From Psychrobacter arcticus 273-4 (GTDB lineage Bacteria > Pseudomonadota > Gammaproteobacteria > Pseudomonadales > Moraxellaceae): a stretch of 64,000 nucleotides of DNA. Positions 1-11,487 of the stretch are shown here, piece after piece. The translations under genes and the position numbers were made by a program. The stretch is taken from positions 1 through 64,000 of the forward strand of contig NC_007204.1 of assembly GCF_000012305.1 (NCBI RefSeq), read 5' to 3'. The notes under the pieces were generated by a model. The model searched no databases. It saw only the letters and a list, made by a program, of their open reading frames with translations, and was not told where the DNA came from. Numbering within the stretch: the first letter of the stretch is position 1; each line of letters opens with the position of its first letter.

Positions 1-38
1 TTACAGAGGATATTTAACTTCTTAAATATCCTCTGTAA
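1..38. repeat. Perfect 17-bp inverted repeat with 4-nt loop
   Basis: Positions 1-17 are the exact reverse complement of 22-38, with CTTC between them. There is no T-run after either arm in the visible sequence, so it is not a typical Rho-independent terminator. It could end the transcript leaving on the other side of the window, or be an origin-border structure. Confidence 0.75.
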
Positions 39-519
39 AATTGATCAATCCTTTACTGTAAATCTTATTACCTAGTCTAAAAATAACCCATATTATTGGC
101 GATAATTTTCAAGTTATCCACAATTTTTGGCGAATCTTATAATAATTAATTGATTAATATATATAGATATTGTTGTTATTGGGGGACTGTTTTTCTGTGG
201 TTAAGTGTTAATTTACCTTTATAATCAAAACTATAGACTATGGGTAACCCTGTGTATAACCTGTTGGTGGAATATGGATAACTCACAATCCTTATTTATC
301 CACAAAACTATCCACAGCCTTATCCCCAAAAAACAAGGTGTTATCCACAGGGGTTTGTGTTAGATTAGCCACCAACTGGATGTATGATTTCAAGTGCTCT
401 GACTATAGAGACTCTTAGCTAAGAAAAAAGTTACTCTATGAGTAAGGATTCACTGATTTTCACAATAAAAAAATTGTTTTTTTGACAAAATATTTTGGAC
501 TATAGGGTTAGTAATTTTC
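1..519. other. oriC: oriC region upstream of dnaA
   Basis: Non-coding, AT-rich stretch directly before dnaA. DnaA boxes seen: TTATCCACA at 114-122, 296-304 and 341-349 on the plus strand; near matches CTATCCACA at 308-316, TTATACACA as reverse complement at 251-259, and TTATCCATA as reverse complement at 273-281. A very AT-rich segment at about 130-180 is a candidate duplex-unwinding element. An exact 17-bp inverted repeat lies at 1-38. In this group the origin normally lies between rpmH and dnaA, so the boxes plus dnaA make the assignment likely. No protein gene is visible here. Confidence 0.85.
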
Positions 520-1965
520 ATGATAGACACAGCAAATATTTGGGATAAATGCTTAAACGACTTACGGTATCATGTTAAAGATAACGTGTTTACCATGTGG
601 TTAAGGCCGCTATCCGCTCATCAAGAAAATAATAGTTTGATTATTCTTGCACCTAATGATTACTTTGTAACTTATATTAAAAAGAATCACTTAGAGGATA
701 TTCAGCAGCTGGTTACTAAGCATAGTCAAGGAAGTATTGAGGAAGTTATTGTACGTGTTGATAATGCTGGTCGTGATACCGATGATGGTAGTTCGCTACA
801 ATCAGGATCTTTATTTGCAGAAGATGCCCTCCCCTCTTCTCCTGCAGATTATAAATTCGAAACCATCCATCATAATAATGCCAAAGCAGATATCGACGCC
901 AATATGCGTCATGCAGAAATGGTTGACTCTGCTGATGCAAAATCCTTAAGTTATTTAAATCCTGACTTTACCTTTGAGACTTTTGTCACAGGTAAGTCTA
1001 ATAACCTTGCTTATAAGGCTTGTTATGAGCTTGGCAAACGTCAATCAAAAAACCGTCATAACCCTTTATTTATATATGGACCTTCGGGTTTGGGAAAAAC
1101 GCATTTAATGCATTCTGTAGCTCATCGCTATTTAAAAAATAATCAGACTTTTTATTATTTCACTTCTGAAAAATTTATTAATCAATTGGTTTATTCATTA
1201 AGAAATAATAAAATAGAAGATTTTAAAAAGAAAATTAAAAAAGTAGATTTATTAATTGTAGATGATATTCATGTACTGGCTGGAAAGACAAAAAGCAGTA
1301 ATGAATTTTTAACATTATTTGCAGATTTTACCAGCGGTGATAAACAATTGATTTTGGCTTCAGATAGGCATCCATCACAGATGACCGAATTTGATGAACG
1401 TTTTAGATCACGTTTTTCTTGGGGGTTGACGGTTGCTGTAGATCCACCTGAGATTGATACACGGGTACAAATTCTACAGAAAAAAGCAGCATCTTATGGC
1501 ATGAGCCTTCCTAAAGAATGTGCGTTATTCATCGCTCAAAACGTCGTCTCTAACGTGAGACGTTTAGAAGGTGCATTGAACCAAGTCTTTGCTAATGCCA
1601 ATTTAACAGGCGCTCCAATCACGCTTGAGATGGTGCAATACGCGCTAAAAGACATCGTTGCAATGCGCGTACAAGCCGTTAATATGGATAATATCCGTAA
1701 AGTGGTCGCTGAATATTATGATGTAACGATTAAAGATATGTTGGGACGCAAACGTACGCGTAGTATTGCTAGACCACGCCAAATAGCGATGGCACTATCA
1801 CGGGAGTTGACTAGCGAGAGCTTTCCTGAGATTGGACAATCCTTTGGTGGACGTGACCATACGACAGTGATGCATGCTTGCGACAAGGTCAATGAGCTGC
1901 GAGCAGCAGACCCAGCGTTTGACAAGGATTACAAGACGCTAGCATTGATGTTGCAAGCGGGTTAG
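520..1965 (+). CDS. dnaA: Chromosomal replication initiator protein DnaA
   Basis: Binds DnaA boxes in the origin and opens the duplex for helicase loading. The N-terminal domain (about 1-90) is followed by a variable linker, the AAA+ domain with Walker A GPSGLGKT at 187-194 and Walker B LLIVDDIH with the acidic pair near 248-249, and the C-terminal box-binding domain with the signature GRDHTTV at 444-450. Length 481 aa is normal for the family. The adjacent DnaA-box cluster at 114-349 allows autoregulation, which is inference. First gene of dnaA-dnaN-recF-gyrB, all on the plus strand. Confidence 0.98.
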   Translation: MIDTANIWDKCLNDLRYHVKDNVFTMWLRPLSAHQENNSLIILAPNDYFVTYIKKNHLEDIQQLVTKHSQGSIEEVIVRVDNAGRDTDDGSSLQSGSLFAEDALPSSPADYKFETIHHNNAKADIDANMRHAEMVDSADAKSLSYLNPDFTFETFVTGKSNNLAYKACYELGKRQSKNRHNPLFIYGPSGLGKTHLMHSVAHRYLKNNQTFYYFTSEKFINQLVYSLRNNKIEDFKKKIKKVDLLIVDDIHVLAGKTKSSNEFLTLFADFTSGDKQLILASDRHPSQMTEFDERFRSRFSWGLTVAVDPPEIDTRVQILQKKAASYGMSLPKECALFIAQNVVSNVRRLEGALNQVFANANLTGAPITLEMVQYALKDIVAMRVQAVNMDNIRKVVAEYYDVTIKDMLGRKRTRSIARPRQIAMALSRELTSESFPEIGQSFGGRDHTTVMHACDKVNELRAADPAFDKDYKTLALMLQAG

Positions 1966-2124
1966 AAGGCTTTGCTATCACTATATTTTAGTGGGTAGAT
2001 ATGGTTTATAATATTGAAAATAAGCATACACAGACACCCAATGGATTATCGTCAGTAGACAAGGTGTTATTAAGCCATTATTTTATTTTTTTATAAAAAA
2101 TCATTTAAATAAGAGTAACTAAGC

Positions 2125-3300
2125 ATGCAATTATCGATCAATCGAGAGTCGTTACTAAAAGCCATTAACTTGATCGCCAAGGCTGCTGATAAACGCCACA
2201 ATATGGTTATCTTGGGTAATATCAAGTTACAATTGTCTGAGTCAGAGCTGGTGTTAACGGCTTCTGATTTAGAAGTAGAGCTGACATCGACGTTGAAATT
2301 GCCTGCTGGCGCTTGTGTGCAAGCAGGTACAACGACGTTACCTGCGACTAAATTACGAGATATTTGTAAATCATTACCTGCTCAAGCCCAAGTAAATCTG
2401 ACCACTCAAGAAAACGAGCGCTGCTTACTGACCAGTGGTAAAAGTCGTTTTACCTTGGGCACATTGCCTAGCGAAGACTATCCAAGTTTGGGTAACCCTG
2501 AAAATATCACGCCATTAACTATTAGCCGTAGCCGCCTTATTGATTTGATTCATAAGACTCAATTTGCGATGGCGATTCAAGATGTACGCTATTATTTAAC
2601 AGGTATGTTGTTTGATGTATCGCAGCAGCAACTAACGACCGTTGCGACCGATGGACATAGACTGGCATTAGCACGTAGCGTTATCGATGTGAATGCTGAT
2701 TTGAATATGCAGGCTATTTTGCCCCGTAAAGCGGTAATTGAGCTTGAACGTTTAGCTTCTGAGCTGGGTAAGATGCTTGGCGACCAAGATAATGCAGTTA
2801 CCTTAAGTTTCGGTCGTGAGTTTCTGCAAGTAAGTTTGCCGTTCGGTGATGTGGATAGTGCCGGTCAGACCAGTCAAAATCTCATGGTGACTTTTACTGC
2901 GCGTCTGATCGATGGTAAATTCCCTGATTATCGCCGTGTGATGCCTAGTAATACCGATAAGCTGGCCTTATTCAATCAAGAGAAAATGATGGATGTGCTG
3001 CGCCGCGTAGCGATTTTAAGTAATGAAAAATCTCGCGGCGTGGTGTTTAATTTTGCAAGTGATGGCATGGTAGAAGTACGCGCTAATAATGCTGAGCAAG
3101 ATGAAGCGGTTGAGATGATACAAGCCAAGTATCAAGGTGAACCAATGGAGCTGTCATTTAATGCCGCTTATTTACAAGACGTGCTGGGTGTTATCCAAGG
3201 TGATTTACAAATGCATATGAGTCAATCAAATGCGTCGGTATTGGTTAATCAGTTAAATGATGAGTTCCATCAGTATGTCATTATGCCAATGCGTATTTAG
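2125..3300 (+). CDS. dnaN: DNA polymerase III beta sliding clamp
   Basis: Ring-shaped processivity clamp that tethers Pol III and other enzymes to DNA. The protein begins MQLSINRESLLKAINLI and ends in YVIMPMRI, the conserved C-terminal pattern at the partner-binding pocket. Length 391 aa is slightly above the E. coli protein (366 aa), with small insertions. It follows dnaA after 159 bp that contain an A+T-rich imperfect hairpin but no clear terminator, so cotranscription with dnaA is plausible. Confidence 0.97.
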   Translation: MQLSINRESLLKAINLIAKAADKRHNMVILGNIKLQLSESELVLTASDLEVELTSTLKLPAGACVQAGTTTLPATKLRDICKSLPAQAQVNLTTQENERCLLTSGKSRFTLGTLPSEDYPSLGNPENITPLTISRSRLIDLIHKTQFAMAIQDVRYYLTGMLFDVSQQQLTTVATDGHRLALARSVIDVNADLNMQAILPRKAVIELERLASELGKMLGDQDNAVTLSFGREFLQVSLPFGDVDSAGQTSQNLMVTFTARLIDGKFPDYRRVMPSNTDKLALFNQEKMMDVLRRVAILSNEKSRGVVFNFASDGMVEVRANNAEQDEAVEMIQAKYQGEPMELSFNAAYLQDVLGVIQGDLQMHMSQSNASVLVNQLNDEFHQYVIMPMRI

Positions 3301-3462
3301 TCTGCTATTTAAAAAGATTGGGTGGTTAGGCTTTAACGCAAAATTTGAGTAGCTTTTCAAGCTCAAAATTGCTTTATAAGCTTAAAATTTAGTTCCTTAT
3401 ATTTATATTTTTAATGGTCTTTTGTTTATTAAAAAATAACTCTATAGGCGGCTGTCGGTATT

Positions 3463-4677
3463 ATGATTGAACGTCTACAAATCTCATATTTGCGTAATTT
3501 AACGCCCATCAATTTAGCACCTGCTGCTTGCAACGTCATTATCGGCGCTAATGGCAGCGGTAAAACCTCGCTACTTGAAGGTATGTTTTTGCTATCAAGA
3601 GGTAAGAGTTTCCGCCACAATCAGCCCAAACGCTATATTCAGCATCATAAAGACGCCGCAACTGTACATGCTAAACTTAGTGATGGCCGTACTTTGGCTA
3701 TCCAAAAGCAAGCAGACGCTACGACAATTTTACGTCTCAATCAAACCACGGTATACAATCAAAGTATTTTAACGGAGCAGCTTCCTACCTTGCTTATAGA
3801 TCCATCGACGATGGACATGCTAGAGCAGGGCAGTGCCAGTCGTCGGCAGTTATTAGATTGGTTGGTGTTTCACATGAAACAAGGTTTTCATCCACAGTGG
3901 ATTGCGTATCAGCGCTTATTAAAACAGCGCAATAGTTTACTCAAACAACGACGTCATTTGACTCACGTTCAGCTTGCTGAGCTTAGAGCTTGGGACAAAG
4001 GACTTGCCAGTCATGCAGCGCTGATTCATCACTACCGTGAAGCTATATTTGAAGCTTGGCAACCTTATTTTTCTGAGAGCATTGCACAGTTATTGCCTGC
4101 TTATGCTGAGCAATTAAGCTTGAGCTACAATGCGGGCTACGATACGAGTGTAGCGCTCGATATACAGCTTAATGAGCGCTTAGATCAGGATTTACAGTTG
4201 GGTTATACGCGTATTGGTAATCACCGCGCTGACATCCATGTGCATTGGCGCTCTATAAGACCAATACATAAGGCTAATGAGCACCTAAACTCACCTTTAG
4301 CAGCAGCAGCGGATTCGACTTTTAAGTTACCTATTTTGAAAGAGCAAGCGGCCAACATTTTGTCTCGTGGAGAGAAAAAATTGTTGATTACGGCATTGCG
4401 CTTATCACAATTACCACTTTTGCTTAACACTGGGAATGATCTAGAGGCATCTGTTAATGACGCTAAATTAAGCGCTACACCAGTGGTATTACTAGATGAT
4501 ATCACCGCAGAGCTGGATGATAGGGCGATAGAGATTTTATTATCAACCTTAGCACAGTTGCCATGCCAGGTATTTATGACCAGTTTGACCGATAGTATTT
4601 TACCTTTAGTGTATGAGTATTGGGAAAAACCCCAAGTGTTTCACATGAAACAAGGTAGTATTTTACCAGCTCAGTAG
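3463..4677 (+). CDS. recF: DNA replication and repair protein RecF
   Basis: SMC-like ATPase that loads RecA at gaps together with RecO and RecR. Walker A GANGSGKT is at 28-35, an ABC-type signature LSRGEKKL lies near 305, and Walker B is PVVLLDDITAELD. At 404 aa it is longer than E. coli RecF (357 aa), with an extra segment just before the signature. Unusually, the coding sequence holds two copies of a parS-like 16-mer (3866-3881 and 4637-4652), both read as the peptide VFHMKQG. The gene sits 162 bp after dnaN in the usual order. Confidence 0.96.
   Translation: MIERLQISYLRNLTPINLAPAACNVIIGANGSGKTSLLEGMFLLSRGKSFRHNQPKRYIQHHKDAATVHAKLSDGRTLAIQKQADATTILRLNQTTVYNQSILTEQLPTLLIDPSTMDMLEQGSASRRQLLDWLVFHMKQGFHPQWIAYQRLLKQRNSLLKQRRHLTHVQLAELRAWDKGLASHAALIHHYREAIFEAWQPYFSESIAQLLPAYAEQLSLSYNAGYDTSVALDIQLNERLDQDLQLGYTRIGNHRADIHVHWRSIRPIHKANEHLNSPLAAAADSTFKLPILKEQAANILSRGEKKLLITALRLSQLPLLLNTGNDLEASVNDAKLSATPVVLLDDITAELDDRAIEILLSTLAQLPCQVFMTSLTDSILPLVYEYWEKPQVFHMKQGSILPAQ
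3866..3881. other. parS-like site inside recF (1)
   Basis: TGTTTCACATGAAACA, one base from the ParB-binding consensus TGTTNCACGTGAAACA. Lies within recF and encodes part of VFHMKQG. Site type inferred from the match. Confidence 0.55.
4637..4652. other. parS-like site inside recF (2)
   Basis: Second exact copy of TGTTTCACATGAAACA, near the recF 3' end, again encoding VFHMKQG. One mismatch to the parS consensus. Confidence 0.55.
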
Positions 4678-7794
<3,117 letters not shown>

Positions 7795-7817
7795 ATGGCA
7801 TAATATTGTGAATCAAT

Positions 7818-7856
7818 GAAAAACCACCGCATTGGTTACCAAAGCGGTGGTTTTTT
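7818..7856 (+). terminator. Rho-independent terminator of gyrB
   Basis: Stem AAACCACCGC-TTGG / CCAA-GCGGTGGTTT with a short loop, then six T. Lies just after the gyrB stop. Confidence 0.9.
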
Positions 7857-7867
7857 AATGTTAATCT

Positions 7868-7883
7868 TGTTTCACGTGAAACT
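7868..7883. other. parS site between gyrB terminator and mntP
   Basis: TGTTTCACGTGAAACT, 15 of 16 bases of the parS consensus. It directly follows the gyrB terminator. Confidence 0.75.
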
Positions 7884-7918
7884 TAATTGAATAAATGCTT
7901 TAAATAATGGATATAGAA

Positions 7919-8500
7919 ATGATCGAAGTTATTTTACTAGCGATAGCCTTGGCAATGGATGCGTTTGCGGTATCAATTGGCTTGGGCGCTAAGTCCCAAA
8001 AACAATCGTCTGCTTATGTTCTACGTTTAGCTGTTTACGCAGCGCTGTATTTTGGTATCGCACAAGGTGTCATGCCGCTGATAGGTTATTTGTTGGGTGC
8101 AGTATTGCTAGGCTGGTTGGCGACTGCTGCACCGTGGATTGGCGGTGGTATTCTTATTGTGCTTGGCGCTAAGATGTTATATGAAGCTTTTAATGGTGAG
8201 ATTGAAGCGGTACTAGAAGATGGTTTCGATGAAAATATACGAAAAAAAATCAACCATCGTATGATGTTTACACTGGCTATTGCCACCAGTATTGATGCGA
8301 TGGCAGCAGGCTTCACCTTAAATTTACTAGCACTTAATGCATGGTTAGCGTGCTTAATCATCGCTATCGTCACTGCTGGATTTGGCTTTTTTGGCATCTA
8401 TTTGGGTAAGTCTTCTGGAACTTGGCTTGAGGATAAAGCTGAAATATTAGGGGGGCTGGTGCTTATTGCGATCGGCGTAAAGGTTATGCTTTTTAGCTAA
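7919..8500 (+). CDS. mntP: Manganese efflux pump MntP
   Basis: Inner-membrane Mn(II) exporter of the MntP/YebN family. Two repeats of three membrane segments are visible, each with the family motif: [17 protein letters not shown] near the N-terminus and [16 protein letters not shown] in the middle, both with the conserved acidic residue. The ATG at 7919 has GGA eight bases upstream. An in-frame ATG at 7907 would add four residues. Flanked by two identical parS-like sites (7868 and 9999). No yybP-ykoY-type leader is recognisable in the short 5' region. Its terminator downstream has been split by an IS. Confidence 0.92.
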   Translation: MIEVILLAIALAMDAFAVSIGLGAKSQKQSSAYVLRLAVYAALYFGIAQGVMPLIGYLLGAVLLGWLATAAPWIGGGILIVLGAKMLYEAFNGEIEAVLEDGFDENIRKKINHRMMFTLAIATSIDAMAAGFTLNLLALNAWLACLIIAIVTAGFGFFGIYLGKSSGTWLEDKAEILGGLVLIAIGVKVMLFS

Positions 8501-8532
8501 TTACCTTGAGTATTTCAATTTATTTCCTCTAT

Positions 8533-8552
8533 AAAAAAACACCGCTTTGGAT
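8533..8552 (+). terminator. Left half of mntP terminator, split by IS
   Basis: AAAAAACACCGCTTTGG ends just before the IS. It pairs with CCAGAGCGGTGTTTTTT at 9980-9996 on the far side. Without the IS they form an 11-bp stem with one mismatch and a 3-nt loop, flanked by A and T runs. Confidence 0.8.
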
Positions 8553-8585
8553 TGAACTGACCCCCAAATCTTGGACGGTTTACGT

Positions 8586-9371
8586 TTATTTCAAAGACTG
8601 AGTTCTGTACTGTACAGGACTCAGTCCTTTTAGTTTAAGCTGAATACGTTCATGATTGTAGTAATGAATATACTCATGAATCTGTCTCTCTAAAGCTTCA
8701 ATCGTTTTAGGCTTCTCAATATAGATAGTCTCACACTTTAGCGTACCGAAGAACCCCTCCATTAACGCATTATCCAAGCAGTTGCCTTTCCTGCTCATAC
8801 TCTGTTTTATCTGATGCTTTTTAAGCATCTCCCTAAACGGCTTCATTTGATAATGCCATCCCTGATCAGAATGTAGCATTAATGTCTTATGACGATGTTT
8901 TCCAGTCTTGTCCAACGCCTTATCAAGCATTTGGCTTACCAAATCATAGGTTGGCCTTCTTGAGAGCGTATAACTGACTATCTCATTGTTATAACAATCG
9001 AGTATTGGCGATAAATATAACTTATGGTCACCTACCTTAAACTCAGTAATATCAGTGAGCCAACGTTTATGTGGTTTGCTTGCTTTAAACCGACGTTTTA
9101 AATAATTCTTTGCTATTTTACCTTGCTGTCCTTTATAGGAGCGGTACTTTTGTCTTCTTATCTTTGCACTGAGTGTCAACTGTTTCATGAGTTTGGCAAT
9201 AAGCTTATGATTATGATGAACACCTAACTGTTTTAATGCGACAGTCATTCTACGATAGCCATATCTGCCTTTATGCTTGTGGTATAGCGCCGTGATACGC
9301 TGTTTTAAGTCAGCGTATTTATCTTTATCCCCTAGCATGGTTCTATGGTAGTAGAAACTGCTTTTCGGCAT
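8586..9371 (-). CDS. IS3-family transposase OrfB (DDE integrase)
   Basis: Catalytic half of the IS3-family transposase. After an HTH_21-like region comes the rve integrase core: first Asp in WLTDITEF, second in LHSDQGWHY, and Glu in NALMEGFFGTLKCE. The frame is open upstream of the ATG and overlaps the orfA end in phase -1. The active protein is therefore probably an OrfAB fusion made by -1 frameshifting at AAAAAAG (9476-9482, minus strand), as is known for this family. The fused frame has no stop between the slip site and OrfB. Confidence 0.93.
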   Translation of the reverse strand: MPKSSFYYHRTMLGDKDKYADLKQRITALYHKHKGRYGYRRMTVALKQLGVHHNHKLIAKLMKQLTLSAKIRRQKYRSYKGQQGKIAKNYLKRRFKASKPHKRWLTDITEFKVGDHKLYLSPILDCYNNEIVSYTLSRRPTYDLVSQMLDKALDKTGKHRHKTLMLHSDQGWHYQMKPFREMLKKHQIKQSMSRKGNCLDNALMEGFFGTLKCETIYIEKPKTIEALERQIHEYIHYYNHERIQLKLKGLSPVQYRTQSLK

Positions 9372-9412
9372 GTCTGCTACTTTTAGTAAGTTGGATAAAA
9401 GATGTTGCTGTC

Positions 9413-9931
9413 TTAATCCTTCGATGAGCCTTGCTTTGTCGCCGCTTGTTCCCTTTCCCTGAGCAAGGCATCGAGCTTTTTTAGGTAGGCGTTCTCTGCA
9501 CGCAGGTATGCCAGTTCACGCTTTAATTCAGCAGGTGTTTTGTCGTCATCTGGTTTGTTTGTGATCACGGGCTTGGTCATGGCGCCTCTACCTTGTCGTT
9601 TGGGAGTGAGTCCAGACATACCATACTGTCGATACGCTTTATGCCAATGGCTGATAAGAGCGGGTGCGCTGATGTTGAACTTTAGTGCCGTCTCAGGTTG
9701 ACTTAAACCTTGCTTTAACATGGTCGTTAATACTTGGTGTTTAAAGTCAGCACTGTAGACAGCTTTACTGGTTTTAGGTCTGATCGCTTCTATACCACCG
9801 CTTTGGTATTGCTTTACCCATTTGCGTACAAATTGGGGGTTTACTGCAAACTTTTTACCTGTAGCAAGTCCGGTATGTCCTTGCTTGTAGTATGCGATGA
9901 TTTTGATCTTAAAGTCTAGATTGTAACGCAT
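9413..9931 (-). CDS. IS3-family transposase OrfA (helix-turn-helix)
   Basis: DNA-binding half of the transposase, 172 aa. Two HTH segments are visible: around 1-50 (YKQGHTGLATGKKFAVNPQFVRKWV) and around 60-110 (LSQPETALKFNISAPALISHWHKAY). A leucine-rich coiled coil ending in LRAENAYLKKLDALLRE follows. The A6G slippery heptamer lies in the LKKL codons. The SD-like GGGG before its ATG is in the 3' arm of the end hairpin. Confidence 0.92.
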   Translation of the reverse strand: MRYNLDFKIKIIAYYKQGHTGLATGKKFAVNPQFVRKWVKQYQSGGIEAIRPKTSKAVYSADFKHQVLTTMLKQGLSQPETALKFNISAPALISHWHKAYRQYGMSGLTPKRQGRGAMTKPVITNKPDDDKTPAELKRELAYLRAENAYLKKLDALLREREQAATKQGSSKD

Positions 9932-9938
9932 AAAAATA

Positions 9939-9966
9939 CCCCATAAGTTGTGTCCAACTTATGGGG
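9939..9966 (-). promoter_or_regulatory. Hairpin at IS right end covering the orfA SD
   Basis: CCCCATAAGTTG and CAACTTATGGGG are exact reverse complements separated by TGTC. On the minus strand the second arm contains the GGGG that precedes the orfA ATG by about 8 nt. Transcripts entering from outside would fold it. Role as a block to read-through translation is inference from known IS biology. Confidence 0.6.
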
Positions 9967-9979
9967 GTCAGTTCAGATA

Positions 9980-9998
9980 CCAGAGCGGTGTTTTTTAT
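9980..9998 (+). terminator. Right half of mntP terminator, split by IS
   Basis: CCAGAGCGGTGTTTTTT, the 3' arm and T-run of the terminator interrupted by the IS. On its own it cannot form the original stem. Confidence 0.8.
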
Positions 9999-10014
9999 TG
10001 TTTCACGTGAAACT
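9999..10014. other. parS site downstream of mntP
   Basis: TGTTTCACGTGAAACT, identical to the site at 7868 and 15/16 to the consensus. Directly abuts the terminator half and lies 5 bp from a 138-bp repeat copy. Confidence 0.75.
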
Positions 10015-10019
10015 ATAGC

Positions 10020-10157
10020 TATAGTCGGTGAAAAGTAATATCGATACAACACGTACTACTAGTGCAAATTTTTCTTGCTTGCTGTGCCTACGCAGACAGA
10101 GGCTGCAAAAAATTTACACCAGCAATACTGTAGCGACTTTAAAGTATTTCAACTATA
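10020..10157 (+). repeat. 138-bp palindromic repeat, family I, copy A
   Basis: Starts TATAGTCGGTGAAAAG and ends CAACTATA. Internal arms CTGGTGCAAATTTTT / AAAAATTTACACCAG (here ACTAGTG in the left arm) flank a conserved core. Lies 20 bp from the rlmF stop. Confidence 0.9.
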
Positions 10158-10177
10158 TTTCTAACGCTAATTATTAC

Positions 10178-11215
10178 TTACTCTTCATCAGTATTAAAAC
10201 GCCATGCGAGTATACGAGTGCTTTTCTGACCTTGACTCATCTCTATGATGCGCATTTGGGCGACGCCAAGTTGTTTTAACAGCAATTGCATAGGCTTTAC
10301 GTTTTCTGACTTAGATACCAGTGTGGTAAACCAGCCAACATGTTCAGCGAAGTCTTGACTCTCTTTTGCCATCTTGGTCAAAAAAGCAATCTCGCCGCCT
10401 TCACTCCACAGCTCTTTATGCTGACCACCAAAGTTTAAATTCTGTGCTGCATTGCCAGACTTTGTTGAGCTACGGCTGATTTGTTCGTTTTCATTCTTAC
10501 CACGATGTCGTTGCAAATTATGCTGCTTACGGCTATTGGCTTCCATCGCTTCTTCTAATGAGGCATGAAACGGAGGGTTACACACCACCACATCAAAGTA
10601 ATCTTGGCGACCAATAATATTAGCAAAAATGCGCTTAGGCTCAGGTTGTAGTTTTACTTTAACTGCGCTTTTTAGCTTGGGATTGGTTTCACAAATAAGC
10701 GCTGCAGTATTGACCGATATCGGATCAATATCTGAAGCCGTAAAGCGCCAACCATAACTTTGACTACCAACAATGGGATAAATCGCGCTGGCACCGGTAC
10801 CAATATCAAGAGCGTGAATCTCTTTGCCAGTCGGTGGCGTATTATCCTTATTAACATGCGTCGTTTGCGCGAGCAGGTCGGCAATATAATGAATGTAATC
10901 AGCACGTCCTGGAATCGGCGGACATAGATAGCCTTCTGGAATATCCCAAAATTTAACACCGTAATAATGAGCCAATAATGCCTGATTAAGTACGCGCACA
11001 GCTGCACTGTCCGAGAAGTTAATCGTCGGCTCGCCCTTAGGGTTGGTGATGGTATGCTTAGCAAGCTCAGGTAACGCGTGAGTTAATGCCACAAAGTCAT
11101 AGCGACCTTGGTGCGGATTGCGTGGATGCAGCTGACCGAGTTTTTTAGCAGTCTCAGGTGATCTGTTTCTGTGATTATTGGCGGTCGGGCGACGGGTCAT
11201 AGGCTTACTTGTCAT
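10178..11215 (-). CDS. rlmF: 23S rRNA (adenine(1618)-N6)-methyltransferase RlmF
   Basis: SAM-dependent enzyme that N6-methylates one adenine of 23S rRNA. The basic N-terminus continues into [15 protein letters not shown], typical of the YbiN/RlmF family. The SAM site is [14 protein letters not shown], and the amino-methyltransferase motif is CNPPFH. The ATG at 11215 (345 aa) was chosen. A GTG at 11248 would add 11 residues and no clear ribosome-binding site favours either. Single gene with a repeat copy right after its stop that may end the transcript. Confidence 0.93.
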   Translation of the reverse strand: MTSKPMTRRPTANNHRNRSPETAKKLGQLHPRNPHQGRYDFVALTHALPELAKHTITNPKGEPTINFSDSAAVRVLNQALLAHYYGVKFWDIPEGYLCPPIPGRADYIHYIADLLAQTTHVNKDNTPPTGKEIHALDIGTGASAIYPIVGSQSYGWRFTASDIDPISVNTAALICETNPKLKSAVKVKLQPEPKRIFANIIGRQDYFDVVVCNPPFHASLEEAMEANSRKQHNLQRHRGKNENEQISRSSTKSGNAAQNLNFGGQHKELWSEGGEIAFLTKMAKESQDFAEHVGWFTTLVSKSENVKPMQLLLKQLGVAQMRIIEMSQGQKSTRILAWRFNTDEE

Positions 11216-11280
11216 AGTATCGGGCTTTGATATGTGAATATAATGCACTATTTTAGCAGATTTCGCGAGTCACTAGCGTC

Positions 11281-11481
11281 TTATCGGCTACGTAAAATAA
11301 GATTTAATCCCAGTATTATCATCGCTGTATCCAATACGCGGTCTATCTAATGCTCAAAGCGCTGAAATCGTTGATGAATGGCAGGAGTAGAGAGCAGCAT
11401 CACTACCGTGCTAAACCATGCTATTTGTAAGACCATCATCCATACACCATAAATAGCCAATTGCCAAAGCGGAATATTGGG
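11281..11481 (-). pseudogene. C-terminal remnant of a LysE/RhtB-family exporter
   Basis: Reading the minus strand from 11481 gives a hydrophobic segment (IPLWQLAIYGVWMMVLQIAW, then FSTVVMLLSTPAIHQRFQRFEH). It meets an in-frame TAG at 11347-11349 and continues IDRVLDTAMIILGLNLILRSR before TAA. The pattern 'RFQRF..IDRV...I.LGL.L' is the usual C-terminus of LysE/RhtB amino-acid exporters. The N-terminal part is missing, and the break point coincides with a repeat copy at 11488. A dead gene is the best reading. Confidence 0.7.
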
Positions 11482-11487
11482 TATAAC

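Larger units (their letters stand above)
8553..9975 (-). mobile_element. IS3-family insertion sequence (IS150-like), 1423 bp
   Basis: Ends TGAACTGACCCCCAAATCTTGG at the left and the inverted TGAACTGACCCCCATAAGTTGG at the right. A 3-bp target duplication GAT is present (8550-8552 and 9976-9978). It carries two overlapping-phase transposase frames, orfA and orfB, on the minus strand with an A6G slippery site between them. Both frames are intact, so the element may be active. It entered the loop of the mntP terminator. At the right end a 12-bp inverted repeat (9939-9966) overlaps the orfA ribosome-binding site. Confidence 0.93.

Noticed and set aside
7884-7918. Mn riboswitch (yybP-ykoY) before mntP
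   Set aside because: Only about 50 bp lie between the gyrB terminator and mntP, too short for that aptamer, and its motifs are absent.
8553-9975. Composite transposon formed by the two IS elements
   Set aside because: The IS at 8553 and the IS at 20569 belong to different subgroups and have different ends and separate target duplications.
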